From: Massilia sp. TS11
GTDB taxonomy: Bacteria; Pseudomonadota; Gammaproteobacteria; Burkholderiales; Burkholderiaceae_D
Direction of reading: 5' to 3'
DNA length: 64,000 bases
NCBI RefSeq assembly: GCF_022012445.1
Contig: NZ_JAKLTS010000003.1
Location: 1-64,000 of the forward strand
Under the pieces are notes generated by a model. The model was given only the letters and a program-made list of their open reading frames with translations, was not told where the DNA came from and did not search any database. Of the stretch, positions 63,190 to 64,000 are shown in pieces. The first letter of the stretch is position 1, and the number at the start of each line of letters is the position of its first letter. Both the position numbers and the translations under genes were made by a program.

Positions 63190-64000
63190 GGTTTTGATCA
63201 CGGATGCCATGTGCAAGATTCATCGACCGGCTCAAGGTCCGGAACGACGAGGGTGAGCACTGATCCGCCCGGATTTGTCGGAGGCTTCAACTCTTGAGAG
63301 AATTCTCCTAACGGGGCGCCGGTTCGGCATGCGGTGCAAGCCACCAAGTCGGCTTGCACCGCACTTGCCAGCGTATTGTATCGGTGGCCCGTCAAGGCCA
63401 AGCCCTGCGGGCGCTACGCGGCCTGGACGGCGGAAGCGCAGGTGGCGATGCATGGAAGGCACGGCACATTTGTACCACGCCAACGCCTCGGTTTGCATTG
63501 CATGCCGTAGTTGAGTTATCTTTACCGCGCAAAGTCGATTAGCTGATATCAGCTACCGCTGGCTTGCCAGCGACTCATATACCGAAATTGCATGCGTCTT
63601 GCCCCGGCGATGTGCGCATGCCAAACGACTGCCGCTTTGCGGCACTATTGATCAAGCCCGTTCGCGGGCCGACGCAGACACTAGGTTGTTACTTGTGTTC
63701 TGAAAATAAAAAGGTGGGCCAAGGCACCGGCACGCCTCTACTTCACGACTCCACTCCTGCCTCGCAGAGTGTGCAACGACGAGCGGCCCTGAGTCGCTTT
63801 CACGAAACGCGCTTCGCGCGCGGTAATGTCTTTCGGCTGATTGGCTGATGCGCCGGTTGTTTTTCACCGGACATCGCCACTGTTCTGTCGATGTCCATTA
63901 TTCCGATACGTAGTGCCAATGGCACCGCCGGCGCTTTGCGCGCCTGCTGACGACGCACGCCCGTGGCTTCCTGCCGCTGGCCTCAATTCCATTTGAAAAG
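63190..64000. other. Hairpin-rich non-coding region at the right edge
   Basis: No open frame here has family resemblance or a ribosome site. Several short inverted repeats are dense: 63541-63554 (perfect AGCTGATATCAGCT), 63557-63572 (CGCTGGC-TT-GCCAGCG), 63631-63643 (GCCGC-TTT-GCGGC), 63656-63669 (GCCCG-TTCG-CGGGC), about 63808-63818 (CGCG-CTT-CGCG), 63913-63925 and 63931-63941 (GCGC-TTT-GCGC). Several have the same arms-plus-TTT/TTCG design. It may be a structured RNA, a repeat cluster or the decayed end of a mobile element. Confidence 0.45.
63330..63363. repeat. 13-bp perfect inverted repeat
   Basis: The arms TGCGGTGCAAGCC and GGCTTGCACCGCA are perfectly complementary around an eight-base loop (ACCAAGTC). 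This is the strongest hairpin in the right-edge region. There is no T-run on either side, so it is not a typical terminator. Confidence 0.8.

Noticed and set aside
63198..63542. Short open frames at the right edge
   Set aside because: Overlapping frames on both strands lack ribosome sites, and the region is dominated by inverted repeats.
63330..63572. Integron attC sites
   Set aside because: The hairpins lack the paired R/L boxes with GTTRRRY and RYYYAAC ends, and no cassette genes lie between them.

Overview
The window looks like a chromosomal stretch of a GC-rich betaproteobacterium. Burkholderiales is likely, and Oxalobacteraceae (Massilia/Duganella/Janthinobacterium type) is my best guess. 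The guess rests on the gene content (minor pilin cluster, three-domain NirK, Xanthomonas/Caulobacter-type TonB receptor) and on GGGGTCWGACCCC-type palindromes. It is inference; there is no rRNA marker here.

Left half, about 1-28.9 kb, is ordinary high-GC chromosome. (a) 54-7935, minus strand: a six-gene type IV pilus minor pilin operon (pilE-like, fimT, pilV, pilW, pilX, pilY1) with overlapping genes. (b) 8315-9981: a fluoroacetate-dehalogenase-like hydrolase followed by a TauE/SafE permease. (c) 9968-16456: a small plant-sugar locus with a GH43 glycosidase, an SMP-30 lactonase, a carbohydrate-type TonB receptor and a FadR-type regulator. Two identical TGGTCAGACCA operators lie upstream of the receptor and of the regulator. 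(d) 16471-19312: a nitrite reductase operon (nirK with fused cytochrome c, nirV, SCO copper protein). (e) 19582-28709: a large transglutaminase/Sel1 protein, a DUF455 ferritin-like protein, a LysE exporter, a MerR-controlled operon (DUF2938, flavodoxin, DUF2798) with a readable 19-bp-spacer promoter, and a DUF2145 pair.

At 28916-28976 there is a 3' fragment of a tRNA-Cys gene, still followed by its terminator but lacking the 5' acceptor strand and most of the D arm. I read this as the att junction of a genomic island that begins there and probably runs past the right end of the window.

The island part (about 29-64 kb) carries: a DSR-type SIR2 protein followed by a HEPN-like protein and a 1,200-residue protein with a nuclease-like C-terminus (29499-37773); an opposite-strand pair made of a phospholipase-D/zinc-ribbon protein and an unknown partner (37902-42148); an integrative-element type module of DUF1173, a cysteine-rich protein, and an SbcD/SbcC-like pair (42560-48963); and a 4,055-residue SpvB/RHS polymorphic toxin with its probable immunity gene (50251-62819). 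The right end is non-coding. It holds seven diverged copies of a GGGGTCAGGTCTGAC-type repeat and then a stretch rich in hairpins.

The best candidates for something undescribed are the three-gene SIR2/HEPN-like/nuclease-like cassette and the two-gene PLD cassette. Both are assigned to defence by domain content and location only.
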